Shown piece by piece: positions 16,572 through 29,787 of a DNA stretch of 64,000 nt. This stretch comes from Muribaculum sp. An289. GTDB taxonomy: Bacteria > Bacteroidota > Bacteroidia > Bacteroidales > UBA932. Made by a program: the position numbers and the translations under genes. A model generated the notes under the pieces. The model made no database searches. It worked only from the letters and a program-made list of their open reading frames with translations, and had not been told where the DNA came from. The DNA is taken from NCBI RefSeq assembly GCF_002159555.1, contig NZ_NFIV01000006.1, positions 62,001 to 126,000 of the forward strand, read 5' to 3'. The first letter of the stretch is position 1, and every line of letters begins with the position of its first letter.

Positions 16572-19277
16572 ATGACACCAGAAGAAAAAGCGAGGCAAAA
16601 AATAGATCAGTGGTTTACGGATGCTGGCTGGAAAGTAGTTGATAGAGACAACTACGAACCAAACTGTACTGCTGTAGCCATAAGGGAAGGACTTTTAAAA
16701 GGTAACCTAGAGGCTGACTATTTTCTTTTTATTAATGGAAAAGCCGTAGGTGTGCTTGAGGCAAAAAGAGAAGAGATAGATCCTTTTTCCAATACTGTGT
16801 GCGAACAGGCTGTTTTATATGCCCGGAATGTTCCTAATATCTATCAAGTATACCAAAAGCCTTTGCCTTTCATATTTACTTCAAATGGGAAAGACTTGTA
16901 CTTCTGTGACTTTCGTAAACAGGATTCTTGTTTCAAACAAATTATGACGATTCCAACTCCTCATGAATTGGTTAAGCTGTTGGGAATAAATGATTATTTT
17001 GCCGGACTCCCAACTTTGCGAAAAAAAGGATTACGTGATTGTCAGTATGAGGCAGTTACTGAACTGGAAAAAAGTTTCAGGAGTGGGCAGAATCGCGCCT
17101 TGATGGTATTGGCAACAGGTGCAGGTAAGACATATACCGCATGTCTTGCTGCATATCGTCTTCTTTCATATACTCCAATGAGAAGAGTACTATTTCTTGT
17201 GGACAGAAATAACCTCGGGAAACAGGCAGAGGGAGAATTTGGAACTTTCCGGTTGACAGAAAATGGAGATGCATTCAATACAATATTTTCAGTGAATCGT
17301 CTTCGTTCCTCTTCTATACCATCTGATAGCAATGTCGTTATTTCAACAATACAGCGTCTTTTTTCTTTTCTGAAAGGCGATGTTATTGAGGATAATGACA
17401 ACGATGATAATAATGATCCTACAGAAGAAGTTGTATTGCCTCCTAATCCCAATTTACCACATGATTATTTTGATCTGATTATCATAGATGAGTGTCACCG
17501 CTCCATTTATGGGAATTGGCGTAAGGTATTGGAATATTTTGATACAGCCAGACTTGTTGGATTGACAGCCACACCAATTCCTGAAACAATGGCATTCTTT
17601 AACAATAATCGTATAGTCAACTACACATTGGAGAAAAGTATCGTTGATGGTGTAAATGTAGATTGCCGCGTATATCGAATCAAAACTCAGGTTACAGAAA
17701 ATGGCGGAGCTATATTAGAAGGAGAAAAAATCAAAGAAGAAACACGTTATACCGGAGATGTAAAAACCATTTCCAATAAAGAAACGAAAACATATACCAA
17801 TAAAGAGCTAAACAGAAGTGTCATTAACCCTGCGCAAATAAAACTTATTCTCTCCACTTATCGCGATGTCGTCTATACCGAGTTGTTCAATGATCCACAG
17901 CGAGAAGCAAATTTTGACTATCTGCCAAAGACTTTGATCTTTGCTCTAAATGAGACTCATGCCAGCAATATCGTACAGATAACTAAAGAGGTATTTGGAC
18001 ATACAGATGACCGTTTCGTGCAAAAAATAACTTATTCCGCGGGCGATAGTAATGAATTGATACGTCAGTTCCGGAATGATAAGGATTTCAGAATTGCCGT
18101 AACTTGCACATTGGTAGCAACTGGTACAGATGTTAAGCCTCTTGAAGTATTGATCTTCATGCGTGATGTAGAATCTTTACCGCTCTATATACAGATGAAA
18201 GGACGTGGTGTACGCACAATTGGAGATGAACAGTTACGGAATGTTACCCCAAATGCGTTTAGTAAAGATTGTTTCTATTTGATAGATGCCGTAGGTGTTA
18301 CTGAACACGAAAAAACAATACCTACGATAACTGATGAGCCGACTACAAAGATTATTACTCTTAAAGAGCTGTTGGAACAGATTACCCATGGTTACCTTCC
18401 TGACGAGCATCTGAAACGTCTTGCTGCAACACTTTCCAGAATATATAACAAAGCTGATAATTCACAGCGAACTGAGTTCGTACGTTTAGCAAATGACGAC
18501 ATGAAAGAACTTGCTTCAAGGATTTACGAAGCATTTGAAAATAATATTCTGCCGCCATTCATAAGTACTAAAGAGCCTAATAACGAACGGAAAGGTTTAG
18601 TAGCTCCGCTTGCAAATCATGCAGATGCGCGTCGATATCTGCTTATTCTTGCTGCCGGGTTTGTCAACACACTAATGCCTGGTGAAGACACGCTTGTATC
18701 TAAAGGTTTTTCAATAGAAGAAGCTAAAAATACCATAGAAGCCTTTGAAGATTTTTGCAAAGAACATAGTGATGAAATAGAAGCTCTACGTATAATTTAT
18801 AATAATGAAGGAGAGCCAATTACCTATTCAATGCTAAAAGATTTGGAAAACAAACTCAAGATGGCTAACAATCATTTTACTTCCAAGCAATTATGGAACT
18901 CATATGCCATTCTGAATCCAAATAGCGTTCGACGTTCTTCTACAAAAGAGGAGAGCGATGCTTTGACTAATATCATACAGCTTGTACGTTTTGCTTTACA
19001 CCAAATTGAGCGGTTAGATAGTGTTGTTTCTACATCTAAACAATATTTCAATCTATGGTTAGGACAAAACCAGCGCGAAATAACAGATAAACAACGTGAA
19101 GTCATCAGTCGTATTGTAGATTATATTGCTTCCAACGGAGCTTGTACAATCAAAGAGATTCGTGAAGATGATGCAACTCAGGCAGCACAGATGATCCGTG
19201 CCTTTGGCAATATGCAGAAAGCTAACGAAGCTTTACACTCTCTATACACATTTGTAGTTTTAAGAAAAGCAGCATAA
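16572..19277 (+). CDS. hsdR: Type I restriction enzyme, R (helicase-nuclease) subunit
   Basis: A 901-residue subunit that translocates and cuts DNA in complex with HsdM and HsdS. The N-terminal PDDEXK nuclease shows Asp49 and E63-A-K65 (LEADY, VLEAKRE). The helicase part has Walker A ATGAGKT at 181-187, the DECH box in IIIDECHRSIYG, then motif III LTATP, and motif VI around MKGRGVRT. A C-terminal EcoEI-R-like region follows. Length and motif order fit the EcoEI-like type IB group. The next gene starts 2 nt after the stop codon, implying cotranscription. Confidence 0.95.
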   Translation: MTPEEKARQKIDQWFTDAGWKVVDRDNYEPNCTAVAIREGLLKGNLEADYFLFINGKAVGVLEAKREEIDPFSNTVCEQAVLYARNVPNIYQVYQKPLPFIFTSNGKDLYFCDFRKQDSCFKQIMTIPTPHELVKLLGINDYFAGLPTLRKKGLRDCQYEAVTELEKSFRSGQNRALMVLATGAGKTYTACLAAYRLLSYTPMRRVLFLVDRNNLGKQAEGEFGTFRLTENGDAFNTIFSVNRLRSSSIPSDSNVVISTIQRLFSFLKGDVIEDNDNDDNNDPTEEVVLPPNPNLPHDYFDLIIIDECHRSIYGNWRKVLEYFDTARLVGLTATPIPETMAFFNNNRIVNYTLEKSIVDGVNVDCRVYRIKTQVTENGGAILEGEKIKEETRYTGDVKTISNKETKTYTNKELNRSVINPAQIKLILSTYRDVVYTELFNDPQREANFDYLPKTLIFALNETHASNIVQITKEVFGHTDDRFVQKITYSAGDSNELIRQFRNDKDFRIAVTCTLVATGTDVKPLEVLIFMRDVESLPLYIQMKGRGVRTIGDEQLRNVTPNAFSKDCFYLIDAVGVTEHEKTIPTITDEPTTKIITLKELLEQITHGYLPDEHLKRLAATLSRIYNKADNSQRTEFVRLANDDMKELASRIYEAFENNILPPFISTKEPNNERKGLVAPLANHADARRYLLILAAGFVNTLMPGEDTLVSKGFSIEEAKNTIEAFEDFCKEHSDEIEALRIIYNNEGEPITYSMLKDLENKLKMANNHFTSKQLWNSYAILNPNSVRRSSTKEESDALTNIIQLVRFALHQIERLDSVVSTSKQYFNLWLGQNQREITDKQREVISRIVDYIASNGACTIKEIREDDATQAAQMIRAFGNMQKANEALHSLYTFVVLRKAA

Positions 19278-19279
19278 TA

Positions 19280-22525
<3,246 letters not shown>

Positions 22526-22585
22526 TTCAAAAAAATCAGATGGAAAAACTTTAAATAACCAATCTCTAAATTAAATAGAATCTGT

Positions 22586-24400
22586 ATGGCAAAAGAAATA
22601 GAACCGAAACTACAAACTATTGGAGTTTATCTGAAAAAAACAGACATTTTTCGTATTCCTGAATATCAAAGAGCATATTCTTGGAATATATCAAATTGCG
22701 ATAAGTTGTGGCAAGATATCGAATCTTATATAGATCAAGACGCTGAAGATCCGTATTTTTTTGGAACAATCATTATTGATTGTTCAATGAAAGGTTACCT
22801 GAATCTAATAGATGGGCAACAAAGAACGACAACGTTTCTACTCCTTCTCAAAGCCATGCATTTGAGAATAACTGAAATTCTAAACAATATGGCTGACACC
22901 GAAGAGGCTGCAGGACTTAGGAGAAGTTTACAGCAAAGTTTGGATTCAATATTTGAAATTTTATATCGGGCAGATGTGAGAAAACAGATAGAAATTGAGA
23001 AAAACTGGGATAAAGCCAAAGGAGTGCAAATCATAGAAAATGTATCCATCAACGAACTTCATAAAAATGAATTGAAAAATATAATCGAAGCCAAGACTTT
23101 TGCTGATGCAGAAAAAATGGTTTATAAGTTTCCTCGAAAACAAAAAGACAATAAATACACCAATTTTTTCCGTAATTTTAAATCATTCTATGAGCGTTTG
23201 CTCGTTTATCAAGAATCAAATCTTGATGTATTGGCCAATGGCTTCCTAAATAAGTGTCAGATCATAGAAATTAAAAGTTGGCAGATTGAGCAAGCTATAA
23301 CGATGTTTAATTCACTGAATTCAACTGGCATGCCTTTGTCTGATGCAGATATCATATCTGCACACCTTTTTTCTCATGCACCCAATAAAGCGAACTTTAA
23401 AGAAATTTGGGAGCCTATAATACATAAAGCTGACGAATTAAGCCAAAAGAGAATCGTCAATATTGATAGTGTGCTTCAACAATTTATGTATATAAATCGT
23501 TCCAAAGAACATCAATATGAGGAAGGCCAGCTGACAACGCCAGGTGTAAGAAAATACTATACAGTCCTGTATCCAGAGCTTTTAGAAGATCCTATCAAAA
23601 TATGCAATAATTTCAGCAAAATTTTAAGGATATGGGACAAGATCCAAGGGTTTCCAATTACAAAACTACTGTTGAAGTTTAATGAAAACTTCAAATTGTT
23701 TCTTATTTCTTACCTTTATAGAATTCCTGAGGAAAAAATATCAGAGCGTGATATCACGCCAATCATGGAATGCTTGCTTCGGTTGTTCGCACTTCTTGAA
23801 GTTGGAGATTTTGGTTTCTCCTCACGTTATTTCAAAACATTCCTTTTCAATGAAAATTTTAAATTAGTTGATCCAAATTATTCGATAGACAAAATTATCG
23901 AAGATTTCGATTCCCATATTAATTCTGTTTGGAAAGAAGAAGATGTAATTGCAGACCTTAAAGAATACGATAAAAATATTTTGGTTTACCTTAATGAATA
24001 TATTTATGCTAGGGAACATAAATTACATTTTGACTTTGTCCAAGATAAAGTCAATGTAGAGCACATTATGCCTGCAAGTGGGCATAACATAGACGCTATT
24101 CGTGCTGATGCCCAGATGACATTAGAGGAATTTGATGATATGGTCAACCTTCTAGGAAACAAAATTTTATTGGAGGAAGATATCAATAAGTATATTGGGA
24201 GGGATTGGTTTAAAACAAAGAAAGGAACACTTGTGCAAGACAAAAAAGGATATGTTGGAAGTAGTTTTGGTATAGCAACATCCTTGTCTTCATATCCATC
24301 TGATTCATGGGGAAAGAATGATATCGAATTTGCAAATCGGAAAGCAGCCGATAGAATCTGTAATTTTATATTTAACAAACCGCAAGAAATTAAAGAGTAG
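22586..24400 (+). CDS. GmrSD-like DUF262/DUF1524 protein inside the hsd operon
   Basis: A 604-residue protein with PEYQRAYSW and LIDGQQRTTTFLLLL (about residue 73) of DUF262, and a C-terminal HNH region VEHIMPASGHN (about 490) followed by NLLGNKILLEEDINKYIG. The fused layout matches GmrSD type IV restriction enzymes. It lies between the DUF1016 gene and hsdS; its stop overlaps the GTG start of hsdS by 1 nt. Such DUF262 proteins are seen in other type I loci, but whether it adds restriction of modified DNA or controls the R-M complex is unknown. Confidence 0.82.
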   Translation: MAKEIEPKLQTIGVYLKKTDIFRIPEYQRAYSWNISNCDKLWQDIESYIDQDAEDPYFFGTIIIDCSMKGYLNLIDGQQRTTTFLLLLKAMHLRITEILNNMADTEEAAGLRRSLQQSLDSIFEILYRADVRKQIEIEKNWDKAKGVQIIENVSINELHKNELKNIIEAKTFADAEKMVYKFPRKQKDNKYTNFFRNFKSFYERLLVYQESNLDVLANGFLNKCQIIEIKSWQIEQAITMFNSLNSTGMPLSDADIISAHLFSHAPNKANFKEIWEPIIHKADELSQKRIVNIDSVLQQFMYINRSKEHQYEEGQLTTPGVRKYYTVLYPELLEDPIKICNNFSKILRIWDKIQGFPITKLLLKFNENFKLFLISYLYRIPEEKISERDITPIMECLLRLFALLEVGDFGFSSRYFKTFLFNENFKLVDPNYSIDKIIEDFDSHINSVWKEEDVIADLKEYDKNILVYLNEYIYAREHKLHFDFVQDKVNVEHIMPASGHNIDAIRADAQMTLEEFDDMVNLLGNKILLEEDINKYIGRDWFKTKKGTLVQDKKGYVGSSFGIATSLSSYPSDSWGKNDIEFANRKAADRICNFIFNKPQEIKE

Positions 24401-25767
24401 TGGATACCAAAATATTACGTCAAAAAATACTAGATCTTGCCATTCGCGGCAAACTCGTACCGCAGGATCCAAATGATGAGCCTGCATCAATTCTGCTCGA
24501 ACGAATCAAGGCTGAAAAAGAACGACTGATAAAGGAAGGCAAAATCAAGCGGAGCAAGAAGTCTGCAAAGACTTCTGATACGCCCCATTATGAGAATGTA
24601 CCATTTGAAATTCCAAGTTTGTGGGAGTGGACAACCATAAATGATATTTCTAAATCCATTTTGTACGGTGTAAGTGAATCCGCAAAGACTAATGGGAAAT
24701 ACAGGCTTTTACGCATTACGGACATTCAAAACAACAGTGTACAATGGGATTCTGTTCCATATACAGATTTCGATGAAAATAAAGCAAAATCATATCTACT
24801 AAGCGATGGCGATATTTTGTTTGCTAGAACCGGCGCAACTGTTGGTAAGTCATATTTGGTACAAGGATTGACAGAAGGAGCTATTTATGCTTCATATTTG
24901 ATTCGAGTCCAGACTTATGATGCAGTATTGCCTCAATACCTCAAGTTCTATTTTGAGTCAGGTTATTATTGGGAACAAATAGAACAAGGATCTGTTGGAG
25001 TGGGACAGCCCAATGTAAATGGAACCATATTAGGTAATTTACATGTTCCTATACCACCATTACACGAACAGTTCAGAATTGTTTCTGAACTTTCAAAATG
25101 GATGGGTATAATTGATATTATTGAAAATAGTCAAACCGATCTACAGGCTCTCATCAAGCAAACCAAAAGCAAGATACTAGACCTCGCCATACATGGAAAG
25201 CTAGTACCACAAGACCCTAATGACGAGCCTGCTTCTGAATTGATCAAACATATCAATCCAAAAGCTGAAATCACTTGTGATAACGGACATTATACGCAGT
25301 TACCTGTGGGATGGTGCAAATGTCTTTTAGAAGACATAGTTAAATACGAACAACCTCAAGCCTATATTGTCAATTCAACTGATTATAATGACAGCTATTT
25401 GACTCCTGTTTTAACTGCCGGGAAGTCTTTTATTATAGGATACACTAATGAGACAGAAGGTATTTATCAGAATACGCCTTGTATCATTTTTGATGACTTT
25501 ACCACAGATTCCAAACTTGTTGATTTTCCCTTTAAGGTAAAATCATCTGCCATGAAAATCCTAAAAGTGACAGACGATATAGAAATTGAATATGTTGCTA
25601 TGTTTATGAGCATAAAACGACTTATTGGCGATACTCATAAACGTTATTGGATTTCAGAATACTCTAAACTTTGCATACCAATACCACCAAAAGAAGAACA
25701 AAAGCGTATAATCAATATTGTAAAGATGGCGTTTAAAAAACTTGACGCAATAATGGAGAACTTATAA
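24400..25767 (+). CDS. hsdS: Type I restriction system specificity subunit, expressed copy
   Basis: A 455-residue protein with two target-recognition domains, each preceded by a conserved segment. The repeat is ILDLAIRGKLVPQDPNDEPA at the N-terminus and ILDLAIHGKLVPQDPNDEPA after TRD1. The GTG start overlaps the previous stop by one base. It is the only copy with the N-terminal leader segment, so it is the expressed one. Blocks of 15-26 bp are repeated in inverse in the silent copies downstream (24578-24592, 25189-25214, 25274-25296). These fit recombination sites that exchange TRD1 and TRD2. Confidence 0.93.
   Translation: MDTKILRQKILDLAIRGKLVPQDPNDEPASILLERIKAEKERLIKEGKIKRSKKSAKTSDTPHYENVPFEIPSLWEWTTINDISKSILYGVSESAKTNGKYRLLRITDIQNNSVQWDSVPYTDFDENKAKSYLLSDGDILFARTGATVGKSYLVQGLTEGAIYASYLIRVQTYDAVLPQYLKFYFESGYYWEQIEQGSVGVGQPNVNGTILGNLHVPIPPLHEQFRIVSELSKWMGIIDIIENSQTDLQALIKQTKSKILDLAIHGKLVPQDPNDEPASELIKHINPKAEITCDNGHYTQLPVGWCKCLLEDIVKYEQPQAYIVNSTDYNDSYLTPVLTAGKSFIIGYTNETEGIYQNTPCIIFDDFTTDSKLVDFPFKVKSSAMKILKVTDDIEIEYVAMFMSIKRLIGDTHKRYWISEYSKLCIPIPPKEEQKRIINIVKMAFKKLDAIMENL
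25189..25214. repeat. Inverted repeat between hsdS TRDs (partner 30414-30439)
   Basis: 26 bp (core ggaaagctagtaccacaaga) are exactly inverse to 30414-30439, and the match extends about 15 bp with one mismatch. Other inverse pairs are 24578-24592 with 31051-31065, 25281-25296 with 28876-28891, and 25274-25289 with 30342-30357. Together they flank each recognition domain. Confidence 0.75.
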
Positions 25768-25785
25768 AATCTCCATTATTGTGTC
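25744..25785. terminator. Palindrome between convergent hsdS ends
   Basis: gacgcaataatggaga at 25744-25759 is inverse to 25770-25785 with one mismatch and a 10-nt loop. It arises because the expressed hsdS and the inverted silent cassette share their 3' end. It could act as a two-way terminator. Confidence 0.5.
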
Positions 25786-26231
25786 CAGTCTGCTATACAT
25801 TGAATTTATTGCAGCAACGATTCTTACTTGTTCCTTATAAGGAGGTACAGGTACTTCTATTGCCTTAAATAGTTTTTTATCCAGGTGAGGTATTGCCGAA
25901 CCTACTTTATTCTCTCGCAATGCTTTACGATGTAGATTTATAACATGTAAGATATATTCTGCAAACATGTTTTTATTGATATGTAGTTGCTTGAATGTGC
26001 TACCTTGATAACTGATTGCATCACTTTAAATGTACCGTCCATGTCACTTTCAAATGTACCGGGCATATCAGAATGAAATGTACCGTCTGTATCACTTTGA
26101 AATGTACCGCCTGTAGCGGAATGAAATGTACCCCCCGTTAACCAGTGCCGGCATGGTCGGGGCAGATTCTTCGGGATGGTCGCAAACGGTTTGACGAGGT
26201 AACTTTGTGGTAAAGGTAATACCACAGGGCT

Positions 26232-27791
26232 ATGGCAAATGTAAAAGCGACAATGACAGACATCAGAGTAATTATCCGCGAGTTTTCCCGCGGGACATCA
26301 CTACGTGAGATGGAGCGCAAGCTGAAACTCAGCCGCACATCTTTGAGGAACTACCGGGACCGTGCGGAAGCATCCGGCAGGAGCATGGTGGACCTTCTTG
26401 CCTTGAACGATGCGGAGCTTCAGGCAATCATGCTGAAAGGCGACGGGCATCGCGGCAGGGACTCCGACAGGTATGGCTTCATGCAGGAGAGAGTAGAAGA
26501 CTATGCAAGGGACATGACGCGCAAGCACATGACCTATGACGTTCTGTATGAGGAATACCTGAAGAGCACAGACAATCCATACGGTTACACCCAGTTCAAG
26601 GCGATCATCCAGGAATATGAAAGGAATCACGACTACAAGTACCATAACGTGTACGAACCCGGGCGCGAGATGCAGTTCGACCTTGCGGGCGACAATCTAT
26701 GGATAGTAGATAAAGACACGGGAGAAGCGGTCAAGGCGATTGTTCTTGTCTGTGTCCTGCCGTACTCGATGCTCAGCTATGTGACCGCACTGCCAAGCGC
26801 AAAGATGGAATATCTCTTCCAGGCACTGTCAAGAGCCGTCAGATACTTCGGCGGTGTAGCCGAGGTCTCAAAGACAGACAACATGCGCCAGTGGATAAGG
26901 AAGACAGACCGCTATGAGCCGACCCTGAATGAGGCCGCGCGCCAGTGGTGCCTTCACAACGGGACCGAGCTGGACGAATGCCGCCCTGCCAGGCCACGGG
27001 ACAAAGGCCCGGCAGAAAGCCTTGTCAACCAGACATACAGATACTATTACAGCCGTATCTGCCGCGACACCTTCTTTTCTTATGACGAGCTCAACGGCAG
27101 GCTGGATGAGTTGAATGACATGTTCAACGACAGGCCCCGCAAGAACAGGACATACAGCCGCAGAGAGCAATACGAAAGGGAGGAACGTCCGTATATGCTC
27201 CCATTGCCGCCAAAGCCCTTCCTCCTGAAGTACACCAAGGAAATAACCATCAACTCCACCTATCACTTCCAGGTGGACAGGAATCACTTCTACAGTGTTC
27301 CATATCAGCATATAGGCAGGAAAGCCAAGGTCATATACGATGCGGAGACGGTTGAAGTCTGGATCGGACTGGACAGGATAGCGGTACACGACAGGAAGCG
27401 CTCTGACGGATACTCCACAGTCGAGGCCCACATGCCGGAAAAGCATATGGCATACAGACGCTCAAAGGAAGTCAATGCCGCCTATCTCCAGTCAAAGGCC
27501 AGTCAGATAGGTCCTCACACACGTGAGTCCATAGACTGCATACTGAAGTCCGCCCTGTTCGTGCAGCAGGCATACCGCTCCTGCCAGGGTGTCCTGCGCC
27601 TGGCCGTAAGATACGGGGCGGACCGGCTGGAGGCAGCCTGCAGACGGATAGAGCCGAAGACCGCGTCCACATACAAACGCATAGAGGCAATACTCAAGAA
27701 CAATCTGGATGACATACCCCTGACACCGTCGGATACGGCTTCATACATGCCCCGGAACGACAACGTGAGAGGTGCGTCCGCGTATCAATAG
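26232..27791 (+). CDS. istA: IS21 transposase IstA
   Basis: A 519-residue transposase. It has an N-terminal helix-turn-helix (FSRGTSLREMERKLKLSRTS) and a DDE catalytic domain: Asp150 in EMQFDLAGD, Asp216 in SKTDNMRQW and Glu262 in KGPAESLVNQ. It cuts and joins the element ends with the help of IstB. It begins about 100 bp after the last left-end repeat. A promoter within the repeats would permit self-regulation, but that is not shown. The full length is intact. Confidence 0.95.
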   Translation: MANVKATMTDIRVIIREFSRGTSLREMERKLKLSRTSLRNYRDRAEASGRSMVDLLALNDAELQAIMLKGDGHRGRDSDRYGFMQERVEDYARDMTRKHMTYDVLYEEYLKSTDNPYGYTQFKAIIQEYERNHDYKYHNVYEPGREMQFDLAGDNLWIVDKDTGEAVKAIVLVCVLPYSMLSYVTALPSAKMEYLFQALSRAVRYFGGVAEVSKTDNMRQWIRKTDRYEPTLNEAARQWCLHNGTELDECRPARPRDKGPAESLVNQTYRYYYSRICRDTFFSYDELNGRLDELNDMFNDRPRKNRTYSRREQYEREERPYMLPLPPKPFLLKYTKEITINSTYHFQVDRNHFYSVPYQHIGRKAKVIYDAETVEVWIGLDRIAVHDRKRSDGYSTVEAHMPEKHMAYRRSKEVNAAYLQSKASQIGPHTRESIDCILKSALFVQQAYRSCQGVLRLAVRYGADRLEAACRRIEPKTASTYKRIEAILKNNLDDIPLTPSDTASYMPRNDNVRGASAYQ

Positions 27792-27826
27792 GACAACCAT
27801 GCCGGCACACAAATGAATACAAGACA

Positions 27827-28558
27827 ATGAACACACAAGAAACGATCCTCCAGCTGGAGGGACTTAAACTCAAGGGCATGGCGGAATGCTACAAAGCCCT
27901 TCAGAGTATGCCTGCAAGCCAGTGGCCTGCTTTGGACACCTTTATTGCAAGACTTGCTGAAGCGGAACGGCAGTACCGCAACCGCAAGAGGACAGAAATG
28001 TACCTCAAGACCAGCAAACTGCGCTACAATGCCGTAATGGAAGATGTAATCTGTTCGGAAGAGAGGAATCTGGGCAAGGAGATGCTGCTCGAACTTATGG
28101 ACTGCACTTTCATAGACAGAGCCGAGAATCTTCTCATAGACGGCAGGACAGGATGCGGGAAATCGTTCCTGGCATGTGCCATCGGAAGACAGGCCTGCTT
28201 CATGGGACACAGGGTGGAATACTTCTCCATGAACAAGTTCATCGAGCGTATAGCCCTCGCCAAACTTGACGGAAGCCTTCTTAAGGTCATCAACCGCATC
28301 GAGAAGAATGACCTCGTCATCTTTGATGACTTCGGACTGCAGCCGCTTGACAACAACTCACGTCTGGCCCTGCTCCAGATCCTGGAAGACTGCTATCAGA
28401 GGAAATCCGTAATCGTGACATCACAGCTCCCCGTATCCAAATGGTATGACTACATCAATGAGCCTACCTTGGCTGACGCAATCATGGACCGCCTCACCGC
28501 TAACGCGGTTCGGATTGAGCTAAAAGGTGACTCGATGAGAAGAAAAAATCAGAAATAA
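27827..28558 (+). CDS. istB: IS21 transposition helper ATPase IstB
   Basis: A 243-residue AAA+ ATPase of the IstB/DnaC type that chooses target DNA and activates IstA. Walker A GRTGCGKS is at 106-113 and Walker B DLVIFDDFG near 165. It follows istA by 35 bp and ends about 40 bp before the first right-end repeat. Length is normal and the frame is intact. Confidence 0.95.
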   Translation: MNTQETILQLEGLKLKGMAECYKALQSMPASQWPALDTFIARLAEAERQYRNRKRTEMYLKTSKLRYNAVMEDVICSEERNLGKEMLLELMDCTFIDRAENLLIDGRTGCGKSFLACAIGRQACFMGHRVEYFSMNKFIERIALAKLDGSLLKVINRIEKNDLVIFDDFGLQPLDNNSRLALLQILEDCYQRKSVIVTSQLPVSKWYDYINEPTLADAIMDRLTANAVRIELKGDSMRRKNQK

Positions 28559-28938
28559 TCTTAACTTTGCCGAACCGAAAGCGACCATGTCTGAAGTGGT
28601 ACATTTGAAAACGCTCCAGGGGGTACATTCAATGTGATATAGTCATGATAACCTTCAATCTGCGTTCTGAACACTTCTCCAGAGTTTTCGCCATCAACTA
28701 AAATCAATAGGCTATTGGCTACTACATATCGTCCATTTGTCAAGGTCTTAAAGTCCCGTTCTCCTCTTAGATATTTTACGTCAAGGTTTGGCATTTCTTT
28801 ACCATCAAGTTTTTCTCCATCCGTCAAAGAACATAGCATTTGCATTGGAGCTACTACCCACCCAATAGGCAAGTTCGTATAATGTCCGTTAGGTTGCGCT
28901 TTATATTGTTATCGTATTCATCAAAAACAAAAACTGAT

Positions 28939-29742
28939 ATGATAACAAAATTTAATGACTATCTTGCCAAAACAAACTTGGCAAAGAACACAGTGGCTTC
29001 GTATGTATGGACGGTGAACTACTTTTTCAGTCACTATGGGGAAGTGAACAAGAAAAACCTGTTGGCATACAAAGGATACTTGGTTGAAAACTTTAAGCCT
29101 CAAACCGTAAACCTTCGGCTACAGGGTATTAATAAGTATTTGGAATTTTCCAAGCATGATAGACTGAAGGTAAAGTTTGTCAAAGTGCAGCAAAAGAACT
29201 TCTTAGAGAATGTTATCAGCGATGCCGACTACAAGTTTCTGAAAGCACAGTTAAAGGCCGATGGTTATGAAGATTGGTATTTCGTGGTATGGTTTATGGC
29301 GGCGACAGGTGCACGGGTAAGTGAACTGTTGCACATAAAGGTTGAACATGTGAAGGTGGGTTATCTAGACCTTTATAGTAAAGGTGGTAAGGTGCGTCGT
29401 TTATACATCCCCAAAAACTTGCGAAGCGAGGCTTTGCAATGGTTGAAAACGAAAGGTGTTACAAGCGGTTATCTTTTTCTCAATCGTTTCGGACAACGCA
29501 TTACAACACGAGGTATTGCCCAGCAACTTAAACATTTTGCCGATAAGTATGGACTGAACCGTGATGTTGTTTATCCTCATTCTTTCCGCCACCGCTTTGC
29601 CAAGAACTTTCTTGACCGTTTCAACGACCTTGCATTACTTGCCGACCTTATGGGGCATGAAAGTATTGAAACTACTCGCATCTATCTGCGGCGTACAGCT
29701 AGCGAACAACAAAAGATTGTTGACAAGGTTGTAAATTGGTAG
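28939..29742 (+). CDS. Tyrosine recombinase of the hsdS shufflon
   Basis: A 267-residue tyrosine recombinase. Catalytic residues are Arg126 (ATGARVSELL), Lys151 (SKGGKVR), His214-x-x-Arg217 (HSFRHRF), His240 (MGHESIETT) and Tyr249. It is flanked on both sides by inverted hsdS cassettes, the layout of phase-variable type I loci in Bacteroides and streptococci, where this enzyme inverts hsdS segments. Start chosen at MITKFNDYL; the open frame upstream overlaps the silent cassette. It is distinct from the element's own integrase (452 aa). Confidence 0.88.
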   Translation: MITKFNDYLAKTNLAKNTVASYVWTVNYFFSHYGEVNKKNLLAYKGYLVENFKPQTVNLRLQGINKYLEFSKHDRLKVKFVKVQQKNFLENVISDADYKFLKAQLKADGYEDWYFVVWFMAATGARVSELLHIKVEHVKVGYLDLYSKGGKVRRLYIPKNLRSEALQWLKTKGVTSGYLFLNRFGQRITTRGIAQQLKHFADKYGLNRDVVYPHSFRHRFAKNFLDRFNDLALLADLMGHESIETTRIYLRRTASEQQKIVDKVVNW

Positions 29743-29750
29743 CATAAGAT

Positions 29751-29787
29751 CTTAGAAGCGTATTTTCCTACGCTTCTAAGGCTTTTT
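29751..29787. terminator. Terminator of the shufflon recombinase
   Basis: A perfect 12-bp stem cttagaagcgta / tacgcttctaag at 29751-29780 with a 6-nt loop, followed by gcttttt. It overlaps the stop codon of the convergent silent hsdS at 29768. Confidence 0.75.

Larger units (their letters stand above)
26013..28645 (+). mobile_element. IS21-family insertion sequence
   Basis: A 2633-bp element with istA and istB. Its ends match at about 19 of 24 positions (TGA.T..ATCAC.TT.AATGTACC) and are flanked by a perfect 7-bp target duplication tgataac at 26006-26012 and 28646-28652. Terminal aaatgtacc repeats occur at exact 24-bp spacing: five at the left (26028, 26052, 26076, 26100, 26124) and two at the right (28598, 28622, inverse). 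It is GC-richer than the surrounding element, so it arrived separately. Confidence 0.9.
25762..28895 (-). pseudogene. hsdS: Silent hsdS cassette (second TRD), split by an IS21 element
   Basis: The right part (28895 down to 28646) encodes NGHYTNLPIGWV through GEVFRTQIEGY. The left part (26012 down to 25762) encodes YQGSTFKQLHINKN through the end SRLDTIMEIL. Removing the IS and one copy of the 7-bp duplication joins them in frame as RTQIEGYQGSTFKQ. It contains only the second recognition domain and lacks a start segment, so it is a recombination cassette even without the insertion. The shared block taacggacattatacg (28876-28891) equals 25281-25296 of the expressed gene. Confidence 0.85.

Noticed and set aside
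26028-26132. Five regular 24-bp repeats resembling a short CRISPR array
   Set aside because: Spacing is too small, repeats are only about 9 bp conserved, and the same motif is at the other end of the IS in inverse orientation, so they are IS21 end repeats.
28840-28938. Longer start for the shufflon recombinase
   Set aside because: The extension overlaps the silent hsdS block at 28876-28891 and is not recombinase-like.
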